Positions 1-7,029 of a stretch of DNA of 10,168 bases are shown one piece after another. The notes beneath the pieces were generated by a model. That model was given only the letters and a program-made list of their open reading frames with translations, was not told the origin of the DNA and searched no databases. The position numbers and the translations under genes are program-made. Source of the DNA: an uncultured Oscillospiraceae bacterium (GTDB taxonomy: Bacteria; Bacillota; Clostridia; Oscillospirales; Oscillospiraceae). The stretch spans positions 3,448 through 13,615 of the forward strand of contig CAJTLK010000046.1 of assembly GCA_910577415.1 (NCBI GenBank). The letters are read 5' to 3'. The stretch's first letter is position 1. Each line of letters opens with the position of its first letter.

Positions 1-1
1 C

Positions 2-376
2 TCCGCCGGAGGTCCAGGCCGCTCGGGGGAAAACCGTCAGCAGGTAGTCAGCGACATCTCCCGTTCCCTGAAGATCATGGCGAAAGAGCTGAACGTGCCC
101 GTGCTCTGCCTTTCCCAGCTCTCCCGTGCCAACGAGTCCCGCACCGACAAGCGACCCATGCTCTCCGACCTCCGGGAATCCGGCGCCATCGAGCAGGACG
201 CCGACATTGTCCTCTTCCTCTACCGGGAGAGCTACTACAACGATGACGCCGACAACCACAACCTGGCCGAGTGCATCATCGCCAAGAACCGTCACGGCGA
301 GACCGGCAAGGTGGACCTCCAGTGGATCCCCGAATACACTACCTTCAGCTCCATTGACCGCCAACACGAGTATTAA
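2..376 (+). CDS. dnaB: Replicative DNA helicase DnaB, C-terminal part (5' end outside window)
   Basis: This is the last ~124 codons of the hexameric replicative helicase that unwinds DNA at the fork using ATP. The frame is open from base 2 with no start, so the gene begins upstream. The visible part is the RecA-like C-terminal domain. It contains SQLSR, matching family-4 helicase motif H3, and then DLRESGAIEQDADIVLFLYR, matching motif H4, which contributes to DNA and nucleotide contacts between subunits. The Walker A motif lies outside the window. The protein ends in a short tail (SSIDRQHEY) with TAA at 374-376. tilS starts only 3 nt later, so the two are almost certainly co-transcribed and probably translationally coupled. 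The family is certain from the motifs. That it is the main chromosomal helicase rather than a phage copy is inferred from the housekeeping neighbours. Confidence 0.96.
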   Translation, partial: SAGGPGRSGENRQQVVSDISRSLKIMAKELNVPVLCLSQLSRANESRTDKRPMLSDLRESGAIEQDADIVLFLYRESYYNDDADNHNLAECIIAKNRHGETGKVDLQWIPEYTTFSSIDRQHEY

Positions 377-379
377 GCG

Positions 380-1693
380 ATGGAGCGGCTTTTGGAAAAC
401 GCCCGCGCCCTCGCGGCGGAATATGGCATGTTCCCCGCCGGGACCAGGGTGCTCTGCGCCGTATCCGGCGGGGCAGACTCCATGTGTCTGCTCCATTGGC
501 TGAGCGGTCAGAAGGAACTCTCTCTGGTAGCCGCCCACTTCAACCATCAACTTCGCGAAAACGAATCTGACCGGGACGAGGCTTTCGTCCGGGACTTCTG
601 TGCCCGGCATAACATTCCCCTCACCGTAGGGCGGGGGGACGTGAGGAGCTTTGCCCAGCGGGAAAAGCTCTCCATCGAAGAAGCCGCCCGGACCCTGCGG
701 TATACCTTTTTGTTCCGTGCCGCTGAGGAGGAGGGCTGCTCCCGCATTGCCACCGCCCATAACGCCGGGGACAACGCCGAGACCGTGCTGCTCCACCTAC
801 TGCGGGGCAGCGGCCTCAATGGCCTCACCGGCATTGCCCCCAGGCTCCACAACATAGTGCGGCCTCTGCTCACCTCCTCCCGTAAGGAGATCGAGGACTA
901 TTTGGCCGTTTACCACATTCCCCATATCGAAGACAGCACCAACGCCGACGACGCCTACACCCGCAACCGGGTGCGTCATCAGCTCATTCCTCTTTTGGAG
1001 GAGATGAACCCCGGCTTTGTCCGCCGTCTTTCCGATGCCATTCCCCGGCTCCGCGCCGACAACGACTGCCTGAACGCCATGGCCCGACAGCTCTTCCGTC
1101 AGGCCAAGCGGCGGGGAGAGGACCTGGTCATCCCCGTCGCTCCCCTCTGCCACTCCCCACTCCCGGTGGCCTCCCGCGCCGTCCGGCTGCTCCTGGCTGA
1201 GGCTGCGGAGGGAAACTGGGACTGCTCCGCCGCCCACATTGAGGCGGTCTTAGCCCTCTGTAAAAGCAATGACCCCTCCGCCCGGTACTCTCTCCCCCGG
1301 CAGCTCACCGTTCTGCGGGAGTATGGGCAGCTTGTCTTTACCCATGCGCCAGATCCTGGGCCGTTGGAGGAATTTATTCCCGTTCAGGGGGAAAATCCCA
1401 TCCCAGGCACGGCCTGGGCCATGGTTTTGGGCGCTCCACCCTGGCCGGGGCTGGCCGTGCGTTCCCGGAAGGTCGGAGACGCCATTACTCTCCCCGGCAG
1501 ACCCCGGAAAAGTGTGAAGGAGCTGTTCATCAATGAAAAGGTCCCCCGGCGGCTCCGGGAGCGTATTCCTCTGGCCGCCGACGGCGACGGGGTCCTGGCC
1601 CTGGCGGACTTTGGCGCAAACACGTCACACCCCAGGTCTAACCTGGTTCGATTTATTCTGAGAGAGAAAGAGGAGATCGATCATGGCAAGTGA
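380..1693 (+). CDS. tilS: tRNA(Ile)-lysidine synthetase TilS
   Basis: TilS uses ATP and lysine to convert C34 of the CAU-anticodon tRNA-Ile into lysidine, so that the tRNA reads AUA and is charged with Ile. It is an essential cytosolic enzyme. The 437-residue product has the PP-loop SGGADS at residues 29-34 after a short lead of the usual length (MERLLENARALAAEYGMF...VLCAVSGG). It then shows HFNHQLR, a TAHNAGDNAETVLLHLLRG segment and the TRNRVRHQLIPLLEEMNP stretch typical of TilS. The C-terminal tRNA-binding domain is recognisable from LAVRSRKVGDAITLPG through VKELFINEKVPRRLRERIPL. The start at 380 has only a weak SD but sits 3 nt after the dnaB stop, which suggests coupling. Its 3' end overlaps hpt by 11 nt. 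The tilS-hpt-ftsH order matches that known from Bacillus. Confidence 0.96.
   Translation: MERLLENARALAAEYGMFPAGTRVLCAVSGGADSMCLLHWLSGQKELSLVAAHFNHQLRENESDRDEAFVRDFCARHNIPLTVGRGDVRSFAQREKLSIEEAARTLRYTFLFRAAEEEGCSRIATAHNAGDNAETVLLHLLRGSGLNGLTGIAPRLHNIVRPLLTSSRKEIEDYLAVYHIPHIEDSTNADDAYTRNRVRHQLIPLLEEMNPGFVRRLSDAIPRLRADNDCLNAMARQLFRQAKRRGEDLVIPVAPLCHSPLPVASRAVRLLLAEAAEGNWDCSAAHIEAVLALCKSNDPSARYSLPRQLTVLREYGQLVFTHAPDPGPLEEFIPVQGENPIPGTAWAMVLGAPPWPGLAVRSRKVGDAITLPGRPRKSVKELFINEKVPRRLRERIPLAADGDGVLALADFGANTSHPRSNLVRFILREKEEIDHGK
1671..1675 (+). promoter_or_regulatory. Shine-Dalgarno of hpt inside tilS
   Basis: AGGAG sits 7 nt before the ATG at 1683, within the last codons of tilS. It decides the hpt start and implies that ribosomes finishing tilS (stop at 1691-1693) are close to the hpt start, a typical arrangement for coupled translation. 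Confidence 0.8.
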
Positions 1694-2246
1694 GATCAGA
1701 AGCGAAATGGAAAACGACATCGAGCGGGTGCTCCTCACTGAGGAGCAGCTTCGGCAGAGAGTGAAGGAGCTGGGCGCGCAGATCAGCGCCGACTACGTGG
1801 GCCGCGACCCGGTGCTCATCAGCGTCCTCCGGGGCTCTTTTGTCTTCATGGCCGACCTGGCCCGCCAGATCCAACCCTACTGCCGGGTGGACTTTATGGC
1901 GGTTTCCTCCTACGGCTCGGGCACCAGCTCCTCCGGCCAGGTCAACATCCAGAAGGACCTGACCGAGCCTATTGAGGGCAAGGACATCATCGTGGTGGAG
2001 GATATCCTGGACAGCGGCAACACCCTTTACTACCTCATGCAGGTCCTCCAGGCCCGGAACCCCGCCTCCATCCGTCTGGCCACCCTTCTGGATAAGCCCG
2101 AACGGCGCGCCAAGCCCATCAAGTCTGACTATGTGGGCTTCACCGTTCCCGACGAGTTCGTGGTGGGCTACGGTCTGGACTATAACGAGCGATACCGCAA
2201 CCTGCCCTACATAGGCGTTTTAAAGCCCAGGGTCTACGAGAAGTAA
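1683..2246 (+). CDS. hpt: Hypoxanthine phosphoribosyltransferase
   Basis: This purine-salvage enzyme transfers the phosphoribosyl group of PRPP to hypoxanthine (and usually guanine) to give IMP or GMP in the cytosol. The 187-residue product is full length. The PRPP-binding signature VVEDILDSGNTL lies at residues 104-115, with the acidic pair E106-D107. Other family landmarks are ISVLRGSFVFMADL near residue 45, MAVSSYGSG near 75, and the base-binding stretch DYVGFTVPDEFVVGYGLDYNERYRNLPYIGVL near the C-terminus. I chose the ATG at 1683 because AGGAG at 1671-1675 lies 7 nt upstream. A later in-frame ATG at 1707 (MENDIERVL) matches the family N-terminus more closely but has a poor SD, so the first eight residues are a small extension or the start is arguable. 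The gene overlaps the end of tilS. Confidence 0.96.
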   Translation: MASEIRSEMENDIERVLLTEEQLRQRVKELGAQISADYVGRDPVLISVLRGSFVFMADLARQIQPYCRVDFMAVSSYGSGTSSSGQVNIQKDLTEPIEGKDIIVVEDILDSGNTLYYLMQVLQARNPASIRLATLLDKPERRAKPIKSDYVGFTVPDEFVVGYGLDYNERYRNLPYIGVLKPRVYEK

Positions 2247-2272
2247 CCTTTTTTCTCCCCCTGTTCCCGCTG

Positions 2273-2293
2273 AAAGGATGTGCTTCCTCTTTG
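2273..2293 (+). promoter_or_regulatory. Shine-Dalgarno and TTG start of ftsH
   Basis: AAAGGA at 2273-2278 is followed by a 12-nt spacer and TTG at 2291-2293. The ATG at 2278-2280, overlapping the SD, is out of frame with ftsH and opens only a 9-codon frame ending at 2307. Both a rare start codon and a long spacer suggest modest initiation. The absence of any in-frame ATG before residue 65 makes TTG the best choice. Confidence 0.6.
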
Positions 2294-4159
2294 GAGCAAA
2301 AGGATAGAAAATTTGATTTTCGCGACCTGGGCTTTCTGGCCCTGGTCGTTTTGGTGCTGCTCATTACCGTCTTTGCCCTCCGGGGCCTGGACGCCGCTCC
2401 CACCCCTACCTCGGCGGACATCCATAGCCTCATCGCCGGACAGCAGGTAGACTCAGTGCTGGTGAAGGACAACACCCTCACCATGACCCTCAAGCAACCG
2501 TGGAACGGCCTGGATACCGTCTCCACCAAGCTGTACAGCGCGGAGCTGTTTTATGAAGAATACAACGATACTCTGGTCGCCCAGCGCAGCGCCGGCATCC
2601 TCTCAGACTATGATTACCTTCCCGACACCACCCTGCCCTGGTGGGTCTCCATTTTGCCGTGGCTGGCGGTGTTCGCCCTGTTCGGCCTTCTGTGGTATAA
2701 CATGATGATCCGCCAGACCACCGGCGGCGCGGGAGGCTTAGATTCCCGCCAGAGCCGGTTCAGCCGCGCCCGCACCAAGACCGTCAACGCCGACGGTAAG
2801 CGCATCACCTTTGCCGACGTGGCGGGGCTTGCCGAGGAGAAGGCAGAGCTTCAGGAGGTCGTAAACTTTCTGAAGGAACCGGAGCGCTACCTGAAGCTGG
2901 GCGCCCGTATCCCCAAGGGCATCCTTCTGGTAGGCCCGCCGGGCACCGGCAAGACTTTGCTTGCCAAGGCCGTGGCCGGGGAGGCGGGGGTGCAGTTTCT
3001 CTCCATCTCCGGCTCCGACTTTGTGGAGCTGTATGTGGGCGTGGGCGCCAGCCGGGTCCGGGACCTCTTTGACCAAGCGAAAAAGGATTCCCCCGCCATC
3101 CTCTTTATCGACGAGATCGACGCCGTAGGCCGCCAGCGGGGCGCGGGCCTGGGCGGCGGTCACGATGAGCGGGAGCAGACGCTGAACCAGCTCCTTGTCG
3201 AGATGGACGGCTTTTCCGCCAACGAGGGCGTGGTGGTCCTGGCGGCCACCAACCGGGTGGATATTTTGGACCCCGCCCTGCTGCGTCCGGGCCGTTTTGA
3301 CCGGCAGGTCTATGTCGGCTCCCCCGACGTGAAGGGCCGGGAGGACATTTTGAAGGTCCATGCCCGGAACAAGCCTCTGGGAGAGGACGCCGACCTGGGC
3401 GTTCTGGCCAAGGCTACGGCGGGCTTCACCGGCGCCGATCTGGAAAACCTGATGAACGAGGCCGCCCTCCGGGCCGCCCGGCTCCAGCGGAGCTACATCA
3501 ATATGGAGGACCTCCGGGAGTCGGTCATCAAAGTGCTGGCCGGGCCGGAAAAGAAGAGCAAGGTGGTCATTGAACGGGAGCGGAGACTCACCGCCTACCA
3601 CGAGGCGGGCCACGCCCTGGTCATCCACGCCCTGCCCACCCAGGACCCGGTACACCAGATCACCATCGTTCCCCGGGGCATGGCGGGGGGTATGACCATC
3701 CACCTGCCCAAGGAGGACAAGTCCTTTGAGTCCAAACAGGAGCTGACTGACCGCATTGCGGTATGCCTGGGCGGACGCTGCGCCGAGCAGATGGTGCTGG
3801 GAGATATCTCCACCGGGGCGGGCAGCGACCTGCGCACCGCCTCCTCCATTGCCCGGCAGATGATCATGCGCTTTGGTATGAGCGATACTCTCGGCAACGT
3901 AGTCTTCGATTCCGGCCACGATGAGGTCTTCATTGGCCGGAGCATGGCCCAGGCCAAGACCTACTCCGAGGAGACCGCCAAGGTCATCGACCAGGAGGTC
4001 AAGCGTCTGCTGGATGAAGCCTATGCCGTGTGTGAGGGTATCCTCAAGCGGGACCGGGCCTATCTGGACCAGGTGGCGCAATATCTCTTGGAGCATGAGT
4101 CCATGGACGCCGAGACCTTCGAGGCCCTTTTCTCCGAAGCCAGCCCCTCTCAGCAGTAA
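2291..4159 (+). CDS. ftsH: ATP-dependent zinc metalloprotease FtsH
   Basis: FtsH is a membrane-anchored hexameric AAA+ protease that extracts and degrades damaged membrane proteins and short-lived cytosolic regulators. The 622-residue product has membrane helices at about 13-30 and 117-137 around a short extracytoplasmic domain. The AAA module has Walker A GPPGTGKT at 215-222, Walker B ILFIDEID at 270-277, and the second region of homology ATNRVDILDPALLRPGRFDR at 319-338 with the R332 and R335 fingers. The protease has the zinc motif HEAGH at 437-441, and D513 is the probable third zinc ligand. All key residues are present, so it should be active. The start is unusual: no in-frame ATG precedes the first helix, and TTG at 2291 fits, with AAAGGA at 2273-2278 12 nt upstream (longer than usual). 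It follows hpt by 44 nt with no terminator between them. Confidence 0.97.
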   Translation: MEQKDRKFDFRDLGFLALVVLVLLITVFALRGLDAAPTPTSADIHSLIAGQQVDSVLVKDNTLTMTLKQPWNGLDTVSTKLYSAELFYEEYNDTLVAQRSAGILSDYDYLPDTTLPWWVSILPWLAVFALFGLLWYNMMIRQTTGGAGGLDSRQSRFSRARTKTVNADGKRITFADVAGLAEEKAELQEVVNFLKEPERYLKLGARIPKGILLVGPPGTGKTLLAKAVAGEAGVQFLSISGSDFVELYVGVGASRVRDLFDQAKKDSPAILFIDEIDAVGRQRGAGLGGGHDEREQTLNQLLVEMDGFSANEGVVVLAATNRVDILDPALLRPGRFDRQVYVGSPDVKGREDILKVHARNKPLGEDADLGVLAKATAGFTGADLENLMNEAALRAARLQRSYINMEDLRESVIKVLAGPEKKSKVVIERERRLTAYHEAGHALVIHALPTQDPVHQITIVPRGMAGGMTIHLPKEDKSFESKQELTDRIAVCLGGRCAEQMVLGDISTGAGSDLRTASSIARQMIMRFGMSDTLGNVVFDSGHDEVFIGRSMAQAKTYSEETAKVIDQEVKRLLDEAYAVCEGILKRDRAYLDQVAQYLLEHESMDAETFEALFSEASPSQQ

Positions 4160-4232
4160 AGCGTTTTCCCGTTCTGACCGCTATGCTCAACTCCCGAAGC
4201 CATTCCCACTTTTCTGAAAGGAGGAGTCCGCC

Positions 4233-5345
4233 ATGAAAAAAAGACCCGCCGCCTTTTTCTGTGCGTTGGCCCTCCTCCTGGCTCTGGTCCTCCCCGCGTT
4301 GGGCGTTAACGACCTGCCTACGGTCTACCTCCTGGCCACCAACGACAAATTCTGCGACCTCCCCGGCGGCGCGTTGCCTACGGTATCCAACGGGGTGGTC
4401 TACGTACCTTACAGCGTTTTTGATAAAAACGCCACCGGCGTGGATCTGGGCGTCTACTACGGCATCGGCCTGGGCCAGAGCCGGGGCACCTCCATCACCC
4501 TCTACTCCCGTTCCGGGGGAATGCTGATCTTTGAGATCAGCATGGGCACCTGCCGGGATGGAAAAGACACGGCCATGCCCTTCCGGGCCATTACCATAAA
4601 CGCCGTACCCTATGTCCCCGCCGCCGCGGTGTGCTCTTTCTTCGGCCTGCAATACTCTTTTCTGCCCACCAACAACCGGGGCACTCTTATCCGTATCTCC
4701 AGCGCCGACGCCACCATGACCGACAGCCAGTTCCTCTCCACCGGCGCCCAGGCCATGACTACCCGGTATAACAATGTTCTGAAGAATATGAATCTGCCCG
4801 TTCCTACCGCCAGCGCCACCCCCGCCCCGGCGACGTCCTCCACCCCCGGCGGCGCCAAGAGCGATGTACGGGTCTATCTGGCGGTGGACGCCTCCCACGC
4901 CGACGAGAGCCTCCTCTCCCTTTTCCCCGAGGGCGTCCATATCCTCTTTCTCTTCTCCCCCGATTCCCTGATCAGCCAAAGCGGTCTGATCCGCAAGGCC
5001 GTGGCGGCGGGACACTCGGTGGGGCTGACGGTCTCCGGGGATCATTCCGAGGCCCTGGGGCAGCTCGATGAGGCCAACCGGCTCCTGAGCCACATTGCCC
5101 GCATCCGCACCCGGCTGGTCTACGCTCCGGCGGAGCTGCGGGAGACCCTGTCCGCCGACGGCTGGCTCTGCTGGCAGCCCAATGTCAATGAAAGCGCCTC
5201 CTACGCCATCCTTTCCCTGGTGGATCAGGCCCGGAGCGATGTCCGGGTCCAGCTTCCCGAAAGCCTTTCCACCATTGGCCGGGTGCTGCCCCAGCTCCGG
5301 GAGGAGGGCTATGACCTGCGAACCCCCATTGAGACCGACTTATAG
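4233..5345 (+). CDS. Secreted protein: two stalk repeats plus degenerate NodB-like deacetylase domain
   Basis: The 370-residue product has a clear Sec signal peptide (MKKRP, hydrophobic core 6-20, likely cleavage after ALG at 22-24), so it acts outside the membrane. Residues ~47-110 and ~118-163 look like two copper amine oxidase N-like (stalk) repeats, with VVYVPYSVF and VPYVPAAAV each followed by a beta-rich segment. A Ser/Thr/Pro/Ala linker at ~190-209 leads to a domain with the outline of a NodB polysaccharide deacetylase: VYLAVDAS (214-221), a middle LLSLFPEGVHILFLF, and AVAAGHSVG (256-264). The catalytic residues are gone. The TFDDG position reads AVDAS, the two metal-ligand His positions after GHxxG read T266 and D270, and the RPPYG position reads VYAPAEL. 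I infer a non-catalytic cell-wall-binding or regulatory protein. AAAGGAGGAG at 4217-4226 fixes the start. The 73-nt gap after ftsH has no terminator, so it is probably the last gene of that operon. Confidence 0.75.
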   Translation: MKKRPAAFFCALALLLALVLPALGVNDLPTVYLLATNDKFCDLPGGALPTVSNGVVYVPYSVFDKNATGVDLGVYYGIGLGQSRGTSITLYSRSGGMLIFEISMGTCRDGKDTAMPFRAITINAVPYVPAAAVCSFFGLQYSFLPTNNRGTLIRISSADATMTDSQFLSTGAQAMTTRYNNVLKNMNLPVPTASATPAPATSSTPGGAKSDVRVYLAVDASHADESLLSLFPEGVHILFLFSPDSLISQSGLIRKAVAAGHSVGLTVSGDHSEALGQLDEANRLLSHIARIRTRLVYAPAELRETLSADGWLCWQPNVNESASYAILSLVDQARSDVRVQLPESLSTIGRVLPQLREEGYDLRTPIETDL

Positions 5346-5362
5346 TTTATGGGACTTAGCCC

Positions 5363-5391
5363 TTGTAATTTACGAAAAATAGCCGTATAAT
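5363..5391 (+). promoter_or_regulatory. Sigma-A promoter of asnS
   Basis: The -35 box TTGTAA at 5363-5368 and the perfect -10 box TATAAT at 5386-5391 are separated by exactly 17 nt. They lie in the 97-nt gap between the secreted-protein gene and asnS. Transcription should begin near 5398, giving a ~45-nt leader that contains the SD AGAGAGGAAG at 5425-5434. I see no T-box-like structure, because the leader is far too short for one. Confidence 0.8.
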
Positions 5392-5442
5392 ACCCACATT
5401 ACATCATTTCGCTACGCTCAATAAAGAGAGGAAGTCTTTTCC

Positions 5443-6837
5443 ATGGAACGCACCCACATCTCACAAATTTTTGCCGATATGGAGCAATTTGGCGGCAAAA
5501 CCGTCACTGTTTGCGGTTGGGCCAAGACCATCCGGGACATGAAGAATTTTGGCTTCGTGGAGCTTAACGACGGCTCTTGCTTCAAAAACCTCCAGGTGGT
5601 CATGGACGCCGCCGCCCTCGCCAATTACAAGGACGTCGCCGCCCAGAACGTGGGCGCCGCCCTTATTGTCACCGGCACGGTGGCCCTCACCCCTGAGGCG
5701 AAGCAGCCCCTGGAGCTGAAGGCCGCCGCCATTGAGATAGAGGGGACCTCCACCCCCGATTACCCCCTTCAGAAGAAACGCCACAGCGTGGAGTTTCTGC
5801 GGACCATCCAGCACCTGCGCCCCCGCACCAATCTCTTCTCCGCCACCTACCGGGTGCGCTCCGTTGCGGCCTACGCCATCCATAACTTTTTCCAAAGCCG
5901 GGGCTTTGTCTATGTCCACACCCCCATCATCACCGCCTCCGACTGCGAGGGGGCCGGTGAGATGTTCCGGGTCACCACCCTCGATCCCGAAGAGCCGCCC
6001 CGTGGCGAGGACGGCAAGGTAGATTTTACCCAGGATTTCTTTGGCAAGCCCGCCTCCCTGACGGTCTCCGGTCAGCTCAACGCCGAGAACTTTGCCATGG
6101 CCTTTGGCGACGTCTACACCTTCGGCCCCACCTTCCGGGCGGAGAAATCCAACACCCAGCGCCATGCCGCCGAGTTCTGGATGATCGAGCCGGAGATGGC
6201 CTTCTGCGACCTGAAGGGCTACATGGATGTGGCCGAGGCCATGATAAAATCGGTCATCCGGGAGGTCATGGAAAAATGCCCCGACGAGATGGCCTTTTTC
6301 AACTCCTTTGTGGACAAGGGCCTTTTGGAGCGGCTGGAGCATGTGGCCGCCTCCGACTTTGGCCGTGTCACCTATACCGAGGCCATTGACATTTTGCAAA
6401 ACTCCGGGGTAAAGTTTGAATACCCCGTATCCTGGGGCTGCGACCTCCAGACCGAACACGAGCGTTACCTCACCGAGCAGCATTTCAAACGCCCGGTCTT
6501 CGTCACCGATTATCCCAAGGAGATCAAGGCGTTCTATATGCGCGCCAATGACGACGGCAAGACCGTGGCCGCCGCCGACTGCCTGGTGCCCGGCATCGGC
6601 GAGATCATCGGCGGGTCTCAGCGCGAGGAGCGGCTGGAGCTGTTGGAGGGCCGCATCAAGGAGCTGGGCATGGATCCTGAGAGCTATTGGTGGTACTGCG
6701 ACCTGCGCCGTTACGGCTCCTGCCGCCACGCCGGCTTCGGCCTGGGCTTTGAGCGGCTGGTGATGTATCTCACGGGAGTGAGCAACATCCGGGACGTGCT
6801 CCCCCATCCCCGCACGGTGGGCAGCGCAGATTTCTAA
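5443..6837 (+). CDS. asnS: Asparaginyl-tRNA synthetase
   Basis: This class IIb aminoacyl-tRNA synthetase activates Asn with ATP and charges tRNA-Asn in the cytosol. The 464-residue product has the family's usual length. The N-terminal OB-fold that reads the anticodon covers about residues 1-110 (VTVCGWAKTIRDMKNFGFVELNDG). The catalytic domain has motif 1 around RSVAAYAIHNFFQSRGFVYVHTPIIT, motif 2 starting FRAEKSNTQRHAAEFWMIE at 231-249, and motif 3 GFGLGFERL at 431-439. The stretch LTVSGQLNAENFAMAFGDVYTFGPTFRAE is characteristic of AsnRS rather than AspRS. It also lacks the large insertion of bacterial AspRS, so I am confident of AsnS. It is a single-gene transcription unit, with its own promoter upstream and a strong terminator 24 nt after the stop. 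Its presence suggests the organism can make Asn-tRNA directly. Confidence 0.97.
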   Translation: MERTHISQIFADMEQFGGKTVTVCGWAKTIRDMKNFGFVELNDGSCFKNLQVVMDAAALANYKDVAAQNVGAALIVTGTVALTPEAKQPLELKAAAIEIEGTSTPDYPLQKKRHSVEFLRTIQHLRPRTNLFSATYRVRSVAAYAIHNFFQSRGFVYVHTPIITASDCEGAGEMFRVTTLDPEEPPRGEDGKVDFTQDFFGKPASLTVSGQLNAENFAMAFGDVYTFGPTFRAEKSNTQRHAAEFWMIEPEMAFCDLKGYMDVAEAMIKSVIREVMEKCPDEMAFFNSFVDKGLLERLEHVAASDFGRVTYTEAIDILQNSGVKFEYPVSWGCDLQTEHERYLTEQHFKRPVFVTDYPKEIKAFYMRANDDGKTVAAADCLVPGIGEIIGGSQREERLELLEGRIKELGMDPESYWWYCDLRRYGSCRHAGFGLGFERLVMYLTGVSNIRDVLPHPRTVGSADF

Positions 6838-6861
6838 GCCAGGTAAAATAGCAGCGCATCT

Positions 6862-6893
6862 AAAAAAGAGAGGGCCGCAGCCCTCTCTTTTTT
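6862..6893 (+). terminator. Intrinsic terminator of asnS
   Basis: A perfect 8-bp stem, GAGAGGGC (6868-6875) with GCCCTCTC (6880-6887), closes a CGCA tetraloop. It is preceded by six A (6862-6867) and followed by six T (6888-6893), which can extend the stem. This is a textbook Rho-independent terminator. The A-tract could let it work from the other strand too. Confidence 0.95.
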
Positions 6894-6901
6894 GCTTAAA
6901 C

Positions 6902-7004
6902 CCGCAAACTACTGCGGCAAAATCTCCGCAACTTGAGGTTGCGGAAGAAAAAGGCAAAATTCAACCCCCGGTTGGTGGTCATGCCCCCTTTGCTGCGGCA
7001 AAAT
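6902..7004 (+). repeat. Repeat-rich leader of the membrane XRE gene (candidate operator)
   Basis: This stretch contains CCGCA/TGCGG half-sites in alternating orientation at 6902-6906, 6913-6917, 6926-6930 and 6940-6944, and one more at 6994-6998. The middle pair extends to a perfect 7-bp inverted repeat, CCGCAAC-TTGAG-GTTGCGG (6926-6944). CTGCGGCAAAAT occurs twice (6912-6923 and 6993-7004), and its tail GGCAAAAT a third time at 6953-6960. A weak promoter may overlap the palindrome (TTGAGG at 6933-6938, CAAAAT at 6955-6960, 16-nt spacer). I infer an operator for autoregulation by the adjacent HTH protein. A structured RNA leader is the alternative. Confidence 0.5.
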
Positions 7005-7014
7005 GGGAACAGAA

Positions 7015-7022
7015 AAGGAGGT
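7015..7022 (+). promoter_or_regulatory. Strong Shine-Dalgarno setting the XRE start at 7030
   Basis: AAGGAGGT is a near-perfect anti-SD match 7 nt before the ATG at 7030. An in-frame ATG at 7003 would place this SD inside the coding region and has no SD of its own, so 7030 is preferred. Confidence 0.9.
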
Positions 7023-7029
7023 CACGAAA

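Noticed and set aside
2738..4096. Long open frame on the minus strand opposite ftsH
   Set aside because: The plus-strand frame encodes an unmistakable FtsH with every motif. The antisense product is rich in Gly, Val, His and Gln without recognisable domains, as expected from the complement of GC-rich codons.
4315..4386. Repeated TGCCTACGGT in the secreted-protein gene
   Set aside because: Both copies encode LPTV at the edges of the first stalk repeat and are explained by coding sequence.
4044..5093. Minus-strand open frame opposite the end of ftsH and the secreted protein
   Set aside because: The plus strand has a signal peptide, an excellent SD and domain structure. The antisense frame is low-complexity Gly/Ala/Arg with no motif.
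5351..5362. GGG...CCC as a terminator after the secreted-protein gene
   Set aside because: The stem is only 3 bp and no T-run follows. Readthrough into asnS is therefore not blocked by anything visible.
5392..5442. T-box riboswitch before asnS
   Set aside because: The leader after the promoter is only about 45 nt, far too short for a T-box, and no specifier or terminator structure is visible.
5461..6957. 498-codon open frame on the minus strand opposite asnS
   Set aside because: It lies opposite a complete AsnRS, crosses the asnS terminator and has no SD or family resemblance. It is a GC-rich shadow.
7003..7029. Upstream in-frame ATG as start of the membrane XRE gene
   Set aside because: The strong SD at 7015-7022 falls inside this extension, and the family N-terminus fits a start at 7030.
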